From Clitoria ternatea (Eukaryota; Streptophyta; Magnoliopsida; Fabales; Fabaceae), in NCBI GenBank assembly GCA_037962975.1, contig CM075675.1, positions 28,460,501-28,524,500 of the forward strand: a stretch of DNA of 64,000 nucleotides, in the 5' to 3' direction. The notes under the pieces are model-generated. The model was not told the DNA's origin and did no database searches. It worked only from the letters and a program-made list of their open reading frames with translations. The translations under genes were made by a program, and so were the position numbers. This document shows, in pieces, positions 31,627 through 43,970 of the stretch; the first letter of the stretch is position 1, and each line of letters opens with the position of its first letter.

Positions 31627-34600
31627 TGGCTGATCAGGATTCACATGCGAGATCTGACTCCCAGAGCACAGATTCCTCAGCTAGGAGAAGAGGTGTTACC
31701 CGGATGACCAGTGTTGCACTTAGGCGCCATCAGGGTCAAAGGACCCATGTTGACATTGATATTTGCACTGGGAGGACTTCAGGACCCAACACCGCCAAGT
31801 TTCAGAGTTACTTAGGTGTCTTGGCACGATCGAAGGTGTCCATCATTATCCCTGATTGGGATAGTGTTGAGGAGGTCGTGAAGAATGTAATTTGGGCTAT
31901 GTTGTTGTAAGTACATTTATCTGTACATTTATTTACTCGTATTGTAATTTTTTATGCGTAATAATCTCTTCCTTGTTTATTTGGCACTTGTAGGATGCTT
32001 GGGATATTCCTGTAGTTGATACACTATGTAGGAAGATCATGTCTGAGATCGCTGACCGATGGAAGACATTCAAGAGCAACCTGACCTCCACGTATATTTT
32101 AATTTTAAAATATAAATTTAAAATCATCATGTTTAAGTTATCAATTACTTAATTCAAATATTTTAAATGTTAGGTATGTCTACGGGAAGAAGCAGGGTGA
32201 GTTCCCTGGAGATAAATACATATCTATAGATCGGTAGACTTAGGATGCGTTTGTGGCATCCAGGCACACAGACGACTTTATTGTATGTATCTTTTACTGA
32301 TTATGTTTTTATAGTTATCAGAGAATGTATAACCTATATGTGTCTTTTAATTGTGTTTGATGCAGGCCAGACACATGAAAGCACAGGAAATTCAGGGGAA
32401 AAATGACTGCCCTCATAGGTTATCACGTGGGGGTTACCGATTATTGGAGGATCGGATAGTGGAGGAGAAAGCTAGGCAACGTCAAGGTAGCCACCCTGAC
32501 GCTACTATTGTGGATCCCCCCTCCCCACCCGAACGACATGAAAAATAGAAGCGTGCCAGGACGAAAAAGAGTGGTCAGTACACTTCATCACATATTGAGG
32601 AGGTTGTCTCAAGGATTGTAAGTACAAAGCTTCTCAATACTTTTTATGAAATGTTAATTGTCCATCAAACCCTAACAACACTAATCACTGAGTTTTGGTT
32701 GCAGGATTCTTTGGTTGAGCAGTCGACCCAAGGGTCATTTGTGTCACATGGTAGGGATGATATATTGACCGTCGCCATTGGCCGACCAGAGCACCCTGGA
32801 CTAGTACGTGCAGCTGGTCGAGGTCATGGTACGTTTACATTAATAGTCTTAGATTCTGTATGATAACATTTTTATTTCTAATTATTTTTTCTCCGTAGGG
32901 CTCCGAACCTATTTTGGCCGTCCCGCCACCCCTTCACAATCCATATCTGATTTGGAGAAGACCTTTGAGGATAAGGTTCCCGCAGTGAAGGCAGAGGCAA
33001 ATGAGGAAATGTAGAGGCTGCTTCAGGAGGAGATGACACGGTTTCGGAGTGAGATGATGGCATCATTCATTCAACAATGTCAACCTACGCCACCAGTGGT
33101 GGACCCACAGGTTACATTATACATTATTTAATCCAACAATCACCTATGATTCGTTATCATTATTTGTTGAATAACTTTAAAATGTTGTGTAATTATGTAG
33201 ACTAGGCGGGTCAGCATAAAAGGGTCATGTGCTGCACCTGACGGAGATGATGACGATGTAAATCTTGGAGACTACCGTCAGTGTGACCTATTTGTGGATG
33301 GAGTGGAAGAGCCAGTTGCCATTGGTTCAGTGTATAACCTAGGCCTTTTGGTTCACCATTAGAAATTGCCTGATAGTGTGTCAAGGATTTCGGTTGTACA
33401 GGTCCTCGAGGCAGATGCAGTTGTTCCCATTCCAACTTCTGAGGTACGACTCGTCGGCCAGGCTGTAGGACATTTCCTTATGTGGCTGACCAGACTTGTG
33501 TTAGATTCTGGACCCCAGGTATGCTCTTTACCCAAACATCAATTATATATTACGTTATGGTTTCAATAATCAAAAATTGCTTCTAATTTTTAAACTATTT
33601 TAGCCATCAAAGAAGCCAGAGCCCCCTTGATCCGATTGAACGACTATGGGATATATCGGCTGGGCTACACAATTGTACTATCCCGGTCCCATGGGAGGAA
33701 TCCATTTTTGGTCTCCTGAGTGAGTTGCCAGTGTACATTGCACGACCTGACTTGTGTGAGGTCCTAATGGGGAACACGATGTTGAATATTTCTGTGATTC
33801 AGTGTTGGGAGCTGTAAGTATAATGTTTTTCGTTCAATGATAGTGTCAATTAAATTGTTATTTTTTACAACACTAAACGTCTACAAATTTGATTAGGTTT
33901 TTACATATACTTTGCATAGAGAGAGGTTTCGATGACACTTATGATTTCCTGGAGCCCTCTCTAATACAACTTCGTGGGAACAGCAAGGAGGAGATTCAGG
34001 CATACATCCAGAATTGGATGCATGCCTCAGACAAGACTGTGTACCTTGCGTCACTTCATAGAGAGTAAGAGTCTAATAAATATTTAGTTATTGTTGTTAA
34101 TTTAATAATGGATTGCGTTGTTACTATTCAACGGTACATTGCAGCCTTCACTGGCAATTGTTAGTCATTTGCCCGAAGGACGACATTGGTGCATGCTTCT
34201 GTTCATTGCATGGGAGTCCTGGTGCAGACTACATGAAAATACTCGACGGGTAAGTTGATTTTTTAAAATAAAACAACTTTACATATTTGATTAAGTCATT
34301 CTATTAACTAAACTGGTGTTTTATTCTCTTACAGGGCTTTAATTGGGTACCATCTACTACGCGACAAAGTGACCAAGAAAAGACTAGAGTGGGTCTTCCC
34401 AAAAGTAAGTACTTCAATTAATAAGCATTACTTTTAAAGTTACCTCAATTAGTAATAAAAACAATAACCAATTGTGAAATCAATGTATGGTACCTTGTAG
34501 TCTTATCGGCAGGATGGCACCTTTGAGTGTGGGTATTTCGTGATGAAGATGATGCTCACCATTGTCCAATCTGGTATAGTAGATGGATGGACAATTGTAA

Positions 34601-34788
34601 GTTTTTGCTGCCTACTTTAATTTAATTGGTTTTTACATATTACTATTATAATTTGTTGCTTAACTATTAATGATTATGTCTTTGCAGCACTTTCGAGACT
34701 CCTCCTAAATGTTCCCTAAAGGATACATTGACGAAATCAGAAACCAATGGGCCACCAACCTTCTTCAACTCAAGGAACGACTCCAATA
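31627..34788 (+). pseudogene. Second gene of C1: Transposase_24-like protein with Ulp1-like C-terminal domain
   Basis: Starts MADQDSHARSDSQSTDSS. Exons are separated by short AT-rich introns with GT...AG ends (donor GTAAGT near 31906, acceptor TTGTAG before GATGCTTGG at 31994). The N-terminal part resembles the plant Ptta/En/Spm (TNPA-type) protein: KIMSEIADRWKTFKSNLTS and SRHTDDFIARHMKAQEIQGK. The last exons resemble a C48 (Ulp1-like) peptidase: HWQLLVICPKDD with His at 34149-34151, and YRQDGTFECGYFVMKMM with Gln at 34510 and Cys at 34528. The usual catalytic Asp position reads FCSLHG. Several stops (two TAG near 32238 and 32244, more near 32546 and 33012) mark decay. In En/Spm the TNPA partner binds subterminal repeats; the role of the Ulp1-like part is unknown. 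Confidence 0.72.
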
Positions 34789-34989
34789 GAATTCTGTCAT
34801 TTATTATATTATTACTGTGTAGTTATATTAGTGTAGCTTAATTACTTGTTGTGCATTTTATGTACCATATTTGATGTTTAGATAGTTTGATTGAAATTTA
34901 TTCATTTTCATTATTATTCATCATTGGGCTGTCTGGTTACTATTTGCAGGTTCTGGGAAAGAATAAAAAACAATTTTTTTTTAAAAAAT

Positions 34990-35440
34990 AAGTGTTTTAA
35001 GCACGGTTATGGTGAAAACCGTCTTTAAAAGCCATCCTTTTTAAGCACGGTTATGGTGAAAACCGTCTTTAAAAGTAACACCCTACGAAGACGGTTGTGA
35101 CAGAACCGTCCTTAAAAGTCACCTACGAAGACGGTTATTCCCAGAATCATCCTTAAAAGTCACATACGAAGACGGTTGTTCCCATAACCGTCCTTAAAAG
35201 TAACCTACGAAGACGGTTGTTCCCAGAACCATACTTAAAAATCCCCCCTACGAAGACGGTTATTCTCAGAACCGTGCTTAAAAGTTCCCCCCCTACGAAG
35301 ACGGTTAAAAATAACCGTGCTTAAAAGGTACTTACAAACATGGTTCATAACCGTCCTTAAAAGTCCCCATCTACAAGCACGGCGGGAACAAGGACAGTTT
35401 TGGAACCGTGCTTAAAAGTCCCTGAGAACCGTGCTTAAAA
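34990..35440. repeat. Right subterminal palindrome array of C1
   Basis: About ten units of the form GAAGACGGTT...AACCGTCCTTAAAAG, spaced about 40 bp apart. Each unit is an imperfect palindrome. It is denser than the left array. Confidence 0.88.
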
Positions 35441-35443
35441 CCC

Positions 35444-35458
35444 TTTTTTCCACTAGTG
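35444..35458 (-). repeat. Right terminal inverted repeat of C1
   Basis: On the minus strand CACTAGTGGAAAAAA, followed on the plus strand by the target duplication ATG. Confidence 0.85.
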
Positions 35459-35461
35459 ATG

Positions 35462-36404
35462 TGAGCTTTATTTCTATGATTTAATTGAAGTTTATTAACT
35501 TCTCTACTTGATTAATTTACTTTTATTCTTCGAGTCTTTATAAATTAATCATTCATAGATTATTATATTTTTTAATTTGTAATTGGGAAATTAATAAAGA
35601 TTAGAATTGGAGTGATTAACATGATTAGTGATACTTTAGGGATCTAGATTATTATTTGTAAGTTCTTCGATATTATTGATGCAATTGCTTTCTATAATTA
35701 GGAATTACTAAGGGATTATGTTTTGGTTTAGGAGTTTGAGCTAAAGAATTGGTCTTTCACCATTCGCAATCCAAACTTCTAGTAGTGCGTATAATTTGGA
35801 TTGAATCTAGAATGGTGAACATAGAATGAAAATTAGGAAGAATCAAACCCTAACGTTTTGTTAACTAAGTCAAATCTCTATTATGCAACGTTACATTCTA
35901 ATATGATTTTAAATCTTAACATTACTATTTTCATTCTTCATTTAGATAGTTGATTTAATTGTCATAATTTCTTCTCAATCATTTATATTACACTCAAGTA
36001 TTAGCGCATGTTTGTTGTGCAAAATTAAGCATGAATTAGGACTTAGAATTAGAATTGAATTAACCAATAGGACTTGTAATTTTTACTGTGATAAAATTGT
36101 AAAATTTCTCATTACAATAATTACAAGTTTTTTTTGAAAAAACTTGTAATTTCTCTCATGATACACAACAACCCTAAGTCTTATACACCTCAAAGACTAC
36201 ATTGTGTTGTAATGAGAATACTCAAACTAACTCTCCATATTTATAATACTTTTTTTCTACCTATTCCTTATCTCAGAATTCGATATCGGACTTAGATGAA
36301 TACTCACTTTAGCACAACAATTGCAAACATCCAATTTCATGAAATTATAGTATAATTAAACTTAACTATTTCTAATTCCTAACCCTTACCATGTGAACTA
36401 CCAC
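35462..36404. other. AT-rich intergenic region after C1
   Basis: No gene recognised. The sequence directly after C1 (TGAGCTTTATTTCTATG) continues whatever C1 interrupted at 26517. Confidence 0.4.
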
Positions 36405-36825
36405 CTAACATCACTCTGCATTATACCGCCACCATTGTCATCGTCATGGTCCCTAGCGTCACCACCACTATCGTTGCTATTCTCACCACTAGTGCATTGT
36501 CGTCGTTGCCATTATCCCTGTCACCACCACTGCCATCACCACGACCACCATCATTATTTCTATCATTGCCTCTGCCACTACCATCATCGCTATCATTACC
36601 CATTCCTTATTGTTCTCACTCTTGCCATCACCATCGCTACCATCTTCATTGCCGCCACCACCGTATTGCCACAACTATCGTTGTTGTTGTCATTGCCTCT
36701 GTCACCACATGCTCCTTATCAGTATCGTCATTACCATTGTTGTCATCACAATCACCATCGCCACCGTATACCACCCACTTCCCGCCACTATCATCTTTAT
36801 CGCCATCACCGCTATCATCATTGTA
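36405..36825. repeat. Degenerate CAY/CCA trinucleotide low-complexity tract
   Basis: Dominated by CCA, TCA, TTG and GCC triplets (for example CACCACTATC, ATCACCACG). It yields overlapping ORFs in several frames on both strands, with peptides of His, Ser, Thr and Leu runs. No domain is visible, so I treat it as a diverged microsatellite. Confidence 0.75.
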
Positions 36826-36831
36826 AACTAG

Positions 36832-37143
36832 AATTCCTAACTAGAGTTTAGGAATATTAAATTCAAAAATTTATAATTATAAATTACAAAATAAAAAATT
36901 ATAAACTTACCAATTAGATATGTACTTACTTTTTACATAATTAATTTAGGTTTGTTAATCATTATTAATTTCAAATTACTAATTACAAAATATATAAATT
37001 AAAAATTCCTAATTAAATTTTAGGAAAATTAAAAATTTCTAATTATAAATGACAAAATAAAAAAAATAGGAACTTGCAAATTAAATATCTATTTAATTTT
37101 TACATAATAAATTTAGGTTTTTTAATCATAAATTTATAATTAT
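36832..37143. repeat. AT-rich tandem repeat, about 170-bp period, left of C2
   Basis: AATTCCTAA starts at 36832 and recurs at 37004. The monomer also holds AATTACAAAATA and TTTAGGTTTGTTAATCAT. The array resumes at 49210 after C2, so it was one continuous array before insertion. Confidence 0.75.
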
Positions 37144-37161
37144 CACCACTAAAAAAACACC
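37144..37161 (+). repeat. Left terminal inverted repeat of C2
   Basis: CACCACTAAAAAAACACC; the fourth base C differs from CACTA at the other end. Confidence 0.85.
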
Positions 37162-37164
37162 TGT

Positions 37165-37640
37165 TAGCGACGGAAGGAATTGGTCGCTAATCCATACCAT
37201 GGCCGTCGCTAAAACCATTAGCGACGGTATCTCAGACGGGACGGAGGACGTCGCTAAAACCCTCGTCGAAAACACATCAGCGACCACCAATGTGTCGTCG
37301 CTACAATATTGACGGCGTAAGGTCGTCGCTAAAATCGTCTCTGCCCCAATAACTCCAGCCGTCGCTAAGTGTTGCCATACAGCGACCTCAAAACTCCGTC
37401 GCTACTAGCAGCCACCGGCGACCACCATTAGCCGTCGATATTCCGTCGCTGTTTCTTACAATAGAGCGACCACTATGGTCCGTCGCTGGTTTTAACAATG
37501 CAGCGACCACGATATTCCGTCGCTGTTTCTTACAATAGAGCGACCACCATGGTCCATCGCTGGTTTTAACAATACAGCGACCATGATCTTCCGTCGCTAT
37601 TTTTTACACTATAGCGACCGTCGGTTGCCGTCGCTAATTG
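37165..37640. repeat. Left subterminal repeats of C2
   Basis: Many GCGACGG, GCGACC and CCGTCGC hexamers and heptamers in both orientations, often paired as short palindromes (TTAGCGACGG...CCGTCGCTAA). Candidate binding sites of the element's second protein. Confidence 0.85.
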
Positions 37641-37968
37641 GAAATTTCTTTTTTACAAAATTAGGTTAAATATTTATATAGGTTTTGTTAAATATTTTTG
37701 TATTGTATTGGCTGATAACATTTTATAATTAAATTTAAATAATTTTTTTAAAATATTAAATTATTATTAAAAACAAAATAATAGATTAAATTTATTTATC
37801 AAATAGGTTGAATTATTAATGATAGGTACAATAAGGCTTTTTGATTTGAATGTAATTACCAATAAATATTGACATAATAAATAAAGAATGACAAAATAAA
37901 TACTGAATGAAATATAACATAAAAACTAAAAATCAAATATACAATGTGTATAAATAATAAAAATACAA

Positions 37969-39749
37969 TCATGGTGGTGGGGGATCCTGGGGTGGTGGTG
38001 GGGGCGCCTGGGAAGTGGGGGGAGGTAGCCTCGCCATCAACTGCATCAGTAGCTCCTGCTGCTGAGCAAGTTGCCGACGAGTCTCGGCGTGCTGCTCCTC
38101 GGCCCGCTGTCGGTCCGCCTCGGCTTTCTATCGGTCCGCCTCGGCCCGCTCCAACAATAACTGCCTCTGACGTCACTCCTCCTGTAGCTCCTCGTTCAGG
38201 TTTTGAATTACCTGAACGACCTCAGTCGGAAGACCAGAGGAAGACGAAGAGGAAGGGGTCTTCCCCTTTTTCGCCAGCTACATGCTGACGCCACCCAATC
38301 CAAATACCCTCCCTTTCTTGTTCACACCGCCAACAGCCTCCATATAGATGGCGTTGTCGTCAGAACAAGATAGGGTGGGAGGAACCTCCCCTTCAGGAGT
38401 GGAAGCCACCAGGTCCGCCTCCTTCTCGGCCCTCCTGGCCTGATACGCCTCCTGTAAATTCAAAAACAATGATAGGATTAGTAAGCTGATTTGTAAATTA
38501 TAAGCATGTGTCAGTTAAAAGTAAATACCGCTAGATCCGTAGTCTTCTGGTTTACCCATGCACCGGCTTTGTTCTTCTTGGTCATTTGCATGACCTCAAA
38601 CAAAGAAGGCTCCCGGTGCTCCCTCAGCTCCTGTGGTGGACAAAAAACTTTGAGATTATTATTTGTAAACATGTAAGACGAATCATAATAGAAATGTTTA
38701 ACATAAATACACTTACAAATCTTTTCTTGTGCTCGAGGGTTGAAATGCTACCCCCAGTGTAAACCGAGGCTGCAGCTTCGGCGGCTCTGTTGGCCCTGTT
38801 CCGAGCACTCGCCTGCTGGAACGGGACCCCGCCCCACTTCTGGACCATCCTATCCCAATGGTCCTCCGGGATCCAACGAGGGCGCTCACCCTTGTCCCTC
38901 ACCTTCCAAAGGGTACTCTTGATGATTTTGGAGGTCTTTGTGGCAAAGACCTTCCTAATCTCATCAATCATACCCTCCGCCCACTGGTAATCACGCTGTA
39001 AAATGAAATGAGAAATCAAAATTAATAACAGGTCTATTTTACAAATCAAGTCACAATAAATGAGCTAGGAACTTACCGAGAAGGTGTCAAACCACCTATC
39101 TTGCACAACCTTCCCAGCATCTGTCCAAGATATATATGGACCATCCCACTGGGCCTTCAAAACCTTAGTAATCGCTTTGGTAGTGCGACTACTATCAACA
39201 AAGCTGTAATGACAACAATTATGTTAGGAGTAAAACAACACACAATCTAGGGAGACTCCCAAAATTTCGGCAGAGTCTCCCCTATAATAGTAACATTTCC
39301 AATCACAATAGTTACCCTGTTACAAACAGAAGAGTGCCCAGTATAATTCAATCTATACAAGTACTAATTAAAGTAACATCCAATAAACCAACAAGTCTTT
39401 TCACTAAAGTTTAATATAAAGTATCATACAAATAACATAAAAGTATTTGAGGTTTAGTCACTTACTCGTCTCCGGCCGGCACGGGTACCAATATGGGCAG
39501 AGGGGATGCCGGAGGTGGGGTGGCCTGATGGCCATGGTCCTCCAAGCCATCAACTCCAGGACTCTGCTCTGGGGTGGTCAGTCGGGGTGATGGGGTGGTC
39601 TGCTGTGGTGGTGGTGGTGGAGTGGTCTGCTGTGGTGGTGGTGGTGGTGGTGATGGAGTGGTCTCCTGTCTTGGGGTGGGAGTCCCCTGCCGGGATGTTG
39701 GGGTCCTGGACCCACCACCCCTACTGAAGGGCAGTCGACGTCCCGTCAT
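37969..39749 (-). pseudogene. Second gene of C2: Transposase_24 (TNPA-type) protein
   Basis: Reads from MTGRRLPFSRGGG at 39749. Exon 1 (to about 39462) codes a Pro-rich tract of PPPPPQQTT units. Further exons lie at about 39204-39079 (AITKVLKAQWDGPYISW), 39000-38717 (WRVRDKG-like, RWIPEDHWDRMVQKWGG, ARNRANRAAEAAASVYTGG), 38632-38530 and 38453-37969. The NRANR...YTGG block is typical of Transposase_24, the presumed subterminal-repeat binder. The last exon ends in a Gln/Ala/Glu-rich coiled coil and a Pro-rich tail, with stop TGA at 37969-37971. It carries three in-frame stops (after VSM at 38278, within QEE-RQRQ, and within ADR-KAEADR), so this protein is probably truncated. It follows TNP2 on the same strand 50 bp downstream. 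Confidence 0.75.
39250..39281. repeat. Palindromic module, copy 1 (C2)
   Basis: GGGAGACTCCC, then AAAATTTCGG, then CAGAGTCTCCC: an imperfect palindrome centred on AAATTT. With about 80 further bases it is homologous to 44083 onwards. It lies in an intron of the second gene. Confidence 0.6.
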
Positions 39750-39799
39750 CTGTGGATAAAATCATGAAAAGAAAGGTTAGTCTCAGGATATATATAAAC

Positions 39800-42700
39800 C
39801 TATGTAACATTTTGTTTAACGACTACATACTCTGTGTCTGTTTCAGTTTCAAATTCCCCCTTAGTTTCAGTGTCACTGTAGTTATCTGTTTGAACAAGTT
39901 CATCAGTATCCAAATCAGCCCTAGACCGTTTTGATCGAGAGACAAGGTCTTTGTCAATGTGTTCATCCCCCGTAGTGGCGAGTGTCTCATCCATTATGAC
40001 TGGATCAATGTTGAACAACAAATTGGCATCGTTGAGCTCGTGTGGTGCAAGCTGATAAGCGTCATCGACCTCCTCGGAGACATTGTCAGTGATCTGACTT
40101 CGGGCCTTGGCCTTGATTACTGCATACCAGTCCCGATGTCCTCCTGGGAAGTCGGTGTAATAAACCTGCTCAGCTTGTTGGGCAAAAATGAAGGGATCAA
40201 ACCCTTTATATCTACCATTCTTCTTGACCTCAACTAAGCCGTAGTTGTTGTCAACCTTTGTTCTAACACCAATTGTGTTGTTGAACCAATCACATTTGAA
40301 TAGAACAATATCTCTTCTTAGTCGTCCAGAGAACGAAACTTCAACAATCTCCGTAAGCACTCCATAAAAGTCTTCTTCCAACTGTCCGGCGGTGCCTTTA
40401 ACACAAACCCCGTAGTTATGGGTGCGCATCCCTTCACTCCATTGAAGAATATTAAACTTGTAGCCATTTACATAGTAAATAGGCCATTTTTTAACAGTTT
40501 TCACTGGCCCCCAAGAAAGGGCTTGGAGTAAAGAATCTTCAATATGGTTGTTAGGGTCTTGTATCTATGTACAACATAAGAAGTAGGTCATCGTTAGATA
40601 ACGGGAGTTAGAAGCAAATAGGCTTAAAAACACTTGGTATACGGGTCTTACGTGTTGCGCGAACCAACCAACGAACTTGGATGACACCTCACTATGAATT
40701 TGGTCATCAGTTAAATCATTTTGCTCAAGTTTTAGCATATCTGTGTATAAGCTATTCAAAGGAAACAAATTTAGATACTATAAAAGCTACGTTAAGAATG
40801 TATAATATAACTTCTATGACTTACTCAATAAAGGGTTCCACTTCTGGGCAATTTAGAAGAATGTACAAGTGAGCCGCCTTTCGATCTTTCTCATCAATGT
40901 AACATTTTGTGAGCCTGCCCCCTGGGTGACCAGGATAGTTGAAAATCGATGTTTGTTCATCAAACCCTGTGCGGCTGGCTACCCCAAGATTGCGGGGAAT
41001 TCTACTCATTCTAGTTTCTATCTCCGTCGGAAAATAGAAAGAAGCAAAGGTTGTCATTTCTTCGACTAAGTATGCCTCACAAATTGATGCTTCAACGCAG
41101 GCTTTGTTCGACACTTTATCTTTTAAAGAGCGTAAGAATCTTCAACATCATTAACAAGATAGTGTTAAGTTAGAAAGTACTATTATAAGAAGTGTTTGCA
41201 AGGAAATTAAAGAGTTCACCAAGTATTCACCTTTCGAATGGATACATCCAACGATACTGCACTGGGCCACCAACCAAGGCCTCGTACGGTAGATGGATAG
41301 GCAAATGCTCCATGGAGTCAAAAAAACTTGGTGGGAAAATCTGCTCCAACTTACAAATCAATACCGGGATAGTTTCTTCCATCTTCACAAGTTTCTCCAT
41401 AGTCAACGAAGTAGCCGTCAACTCCTTAAAGAAGTGACTCAACTCCACTAACGGTTTCCAAATAGGCTTCGGTAAGGCATGAAACGCGTATGGGAGTAGT
41501 TGTTGCATAAACACATGGCAATCATGACTTTTCATACCAAACACCTTGCCCTCCTTCACATCGACACATCTACTCAAGTTAGAAGCGAATCCGTCAGGCA
41601 GGGTTAACCCATTCATCCAAATACACACAGCAATCTGTTGTGGTCTAGTTAAAGCATATTTTGCATGGGGTTTAAACATTCTTCCACGTCCCGCATCCCT
41701 CAACTCCAACTTCTTCTTGGAACACCAAATCAGAAGGTCTAGACGACTCTTCTCGTTGTCCTTTGTTCTTCCTTTGATGTCCATAACAGTGTCAAAAATA
41801 TTCATGAAAACATTACGTTCAGTGTGCATGACATCAATGTTGTGTCTTAACAACAAGTCTTTCCAATATGGCAAATCCCACAAGACACTCTGCTTCACCC
41901 AGTGGTGTTCCTTACCGTAACCCGCAAACTACTTAACACTCTTGTCCCAGATGTAAGGATACTCTTCGACCCTCTGCCAAACCCGTGCACCAGATAACCT
42001 ACGGGGTGGAGGTTCATTAACAACCTTGTTCTTCTTAAAAGCGGTTTTGTTCCTCCTAAACGGGTGATCCAACGGTAGAAACTTTCTATGACAGTCAAAG
42101 AAACTTGTCTTGCCACTAACAGGGAGTGATTCCCCCCCGGTATGTTCCATGCATACAGGGCAAGCAAGCTTCCCAGACGTGGACCATCCAGAAAGCATAC
42201 CATAGGCCGGGAAGTCGTTAATAGTCCACATCAAAACAACACGCATCATAAAGTTGTTCTTCAAAGACGCATCGTATGTCATTACCCCGACATCCCATAA
42301 TTGTGATAACTCTTCAACCAACGGTTGCAAAAACACGTCTATGTTCGCCTTTGGATTTTTGGGTCCTGGAACCAGTATAGATAGAAACATGACCTCCCTC
42401 TTCATACACATATCAGGAGGCAGATTGTATGGGGTCAGGATGACTGGCCAACAAGAGTAAGCTCTTCCGTATTGACCGAACGGGTTAAACCCATCAGTAC
42501 ATAAGCCAAGTCTTACATTGCGCGGCTCGCCTGAAAAGTCCGGATATAGCTCATCCAAACACTTCCATGCTTTCCCGTCGGAAGGATGGCAAAGAAACCC
42601 CTCTTGTGTTCGGTTCAGAGCATGCCAACGCATGTGTTTTGCCGTGGACAATGAGGCATACAGGCATTGAAGACACGGTGTTATAGGGAAGTACCACATT

Positions 42701-43542
42701 TTCTTCCTGGCCGTCTGGGTTACCTTCCCTCTCCTTTTAACGGTCTTGTAGCGTTCCTCATTACAATGCAGACATTTTGTGACACTCTTGTCTGCAAACT
42801 CATTTCTGAACAGCATACATCCACCAACACAACACTCTATCTTCACACAACCCAACCCCAAGTTTGCCACTTGTTTCTTAGCACGGTACAGGTTTGCTGG
42901 CATTCTGTGATTACTAGGCATGGTGGAACCCATCAGATTGACCATCCTATCAAAACAACCTCCAGAAAGATTATAATCTGCCTTTAGGCTTAAAGCAGCT
43001 AGGGAGGCGGATAACTCAGTGTGACTGTTGCACCCGTCCCACAATGGAGTCTGAGCCGCCGCCAACAAATCATAAAATCTCTTCACCTCTGGATTAGGAT
43101 CCTCCTCTACATTGTCAGAGTCCCCATGACCTGCTTGGTCATTATGTTCCAGCATACGCCCGGTGGAGGGTCCAACATGATCCATCACCATTTGTTCTAT
43201 GTTGTTGTACGTATCCCTGTTTCCTCCAACCTCGTAGTAAGACTGTTGCACGGTTACATCTGATGGTCTACGCGGTAACTGCTCACCATGGTTGTACCAG
43301 CAGTGGTATGTTTCCATGAATCCTTTCTCAGTTAGGTGGCACATGACATCATCCGCGTATTCAAAACTCATGCATTTGCACCTTGAGCACGGACAACGAA
43401 TCTTCTGAGTCACTTCAAATCCAGGCGTGTTTGCCATAGCGAACGGAATGAACTCCAATAGCCCCATCATAAACTCCTCAGTCACTCGCCGATTGCGATC
43501 TAGTTGGTTGTACATCCATCGCCGATTTGCCAGTACCTCCAT
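39800..43542 (-). CDS. TNP2-type CACTA transposase of C2, nearly intact
   Basis: Starts MEVLANRRWMYNQLDRN at 43542. The first exon codes over 750 residues down to about 41227. Visible parts: Transpos_assoc Cys motifs (CPCSRCKC), Transposase_21 core (CLHCNEERYK; DGFNPFGQ; KANIDVFLQP; NDFPAYGMLSGWS; ACPVCMEHTGG), DLPYWKDLLLRHNIDVMHTERN, then DUF4218 (MKSHDCHVFMQQLLPY). Later exons are near 41126-40814 (KACVEASICEAY), 40768-40650 and 40570-39800 (DUF4216: GMRTHNYGVCVKG; VLFKCDWFNN). Splice donors are plausible: GTGAAT after PFER, GTAAGT after PFIE, GTAAGA after FAQH. The only lesion seen is TAG at 41929-41931 between KSVK and FAGYG. TNP2 cleaves the element ends. The TAG probably inactivates the product unless read through or spliced out. 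Confidence 0.85.
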
Positions 43543-43599
43543 TTATAATATCTAACAAGCATGATTTCTGTTACGTTACACGTTTAAATTTTTATTTAA

Positions 43600-43970
43600 C
43601 TATCAGTTGTGAATCACTCTATCTCTTTGATGTTGCAAATTGGTGGGGCCCTATCCCATTCGGGATGAATATACAACCATCCATAACCCATCCCATAATT
43701 ATATGTGGTCTATCTTGAGTTGAACGAATGTTCATTTGAAATTTCGGCAGCATTTCGCATTGGTCCCCGAGTACACAGAGATACGTACGGTATGAAACAC
43801 CACACGCAGACATGCACCCTGGGAACAATACGAAACACCATAACCGAAATTTCAAATGAACATTCATTCAACTTCTCAAGATAGACCACATACAACATTG
43901 ATGGGTTACGCCCTACAGGTTACAAATTATACCAAACTGTCCAACCGGGACAATTCAAGATCCAACACAA
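43600..43970 (-). other. Conserved noncoding leader before TNP2 of C2
   Basis: Read toward TNP2, blocks such as GATCTTGAATTGTC, GACAGTTTGG, GTATTGTTCCCAGGGTGCAT, GGACCAATGCGAAATGCTG and TTCATCCCGAATGGG match C1 at 27995-28361 in the same order. It contains the foldback annotated separately. Confidence 0.55.
43683..43909. repeat. 227-bp foldback (long inverted repeat) in the C2 leader
   Basis: The left arm (43683-43747) ends GTTCATTTGAAATTTCGG. The right arm (43844-43909) begins CCGAAATTTCAAATGAAC and continues with the complement of TATGTGGTCTATCTTGAG. Arms of about 65 bp pair with few mismatches. The intervening ~96 bp are also partly self-complementary, leaving a small loop near 43796. It lies 140-370 bp upstream of the TNP2 ATG, inside the probable leader transcript. 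Confidence 0.85.

Larger units (their letters stand above)
26521..35458 (+). mobile_element. CACTA (En/Spm) DNA transposon C1
   Basis: Left end CACCAGTGCAAAAAG. The right end read in reverse is CACTAGTGGAAAAAAGGG. Both are flanked by the 3-bp target duplication ATG (26518-26520 and 35459-35461), the CACTA hallmark. Arrays of ACGGTT...AACCGT palindromes lie just inside both ends. The 8938-bp interior carries a plus-strand TNP2 pseudogene and then a second, intron-containing gene. Many nonsense codons make this copy non-autonomous, but its ends look usable if a related transposase acts in trans. Confidence 0.93.

Noticed and set aside
36393..36851. ORFs of up to 152 codons over the CCA/TCA-rich tract
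   Set aside because: Open in several frames on both strands, low-complexity peptides, no domain; explained by trinucleotide composition.
37856..38288. Two ORFs (106 and 114 codons) on opposite strands
   Set aside because: Other-frame shadows of the Gln/Pro-rich last exon of the C2 second gene.
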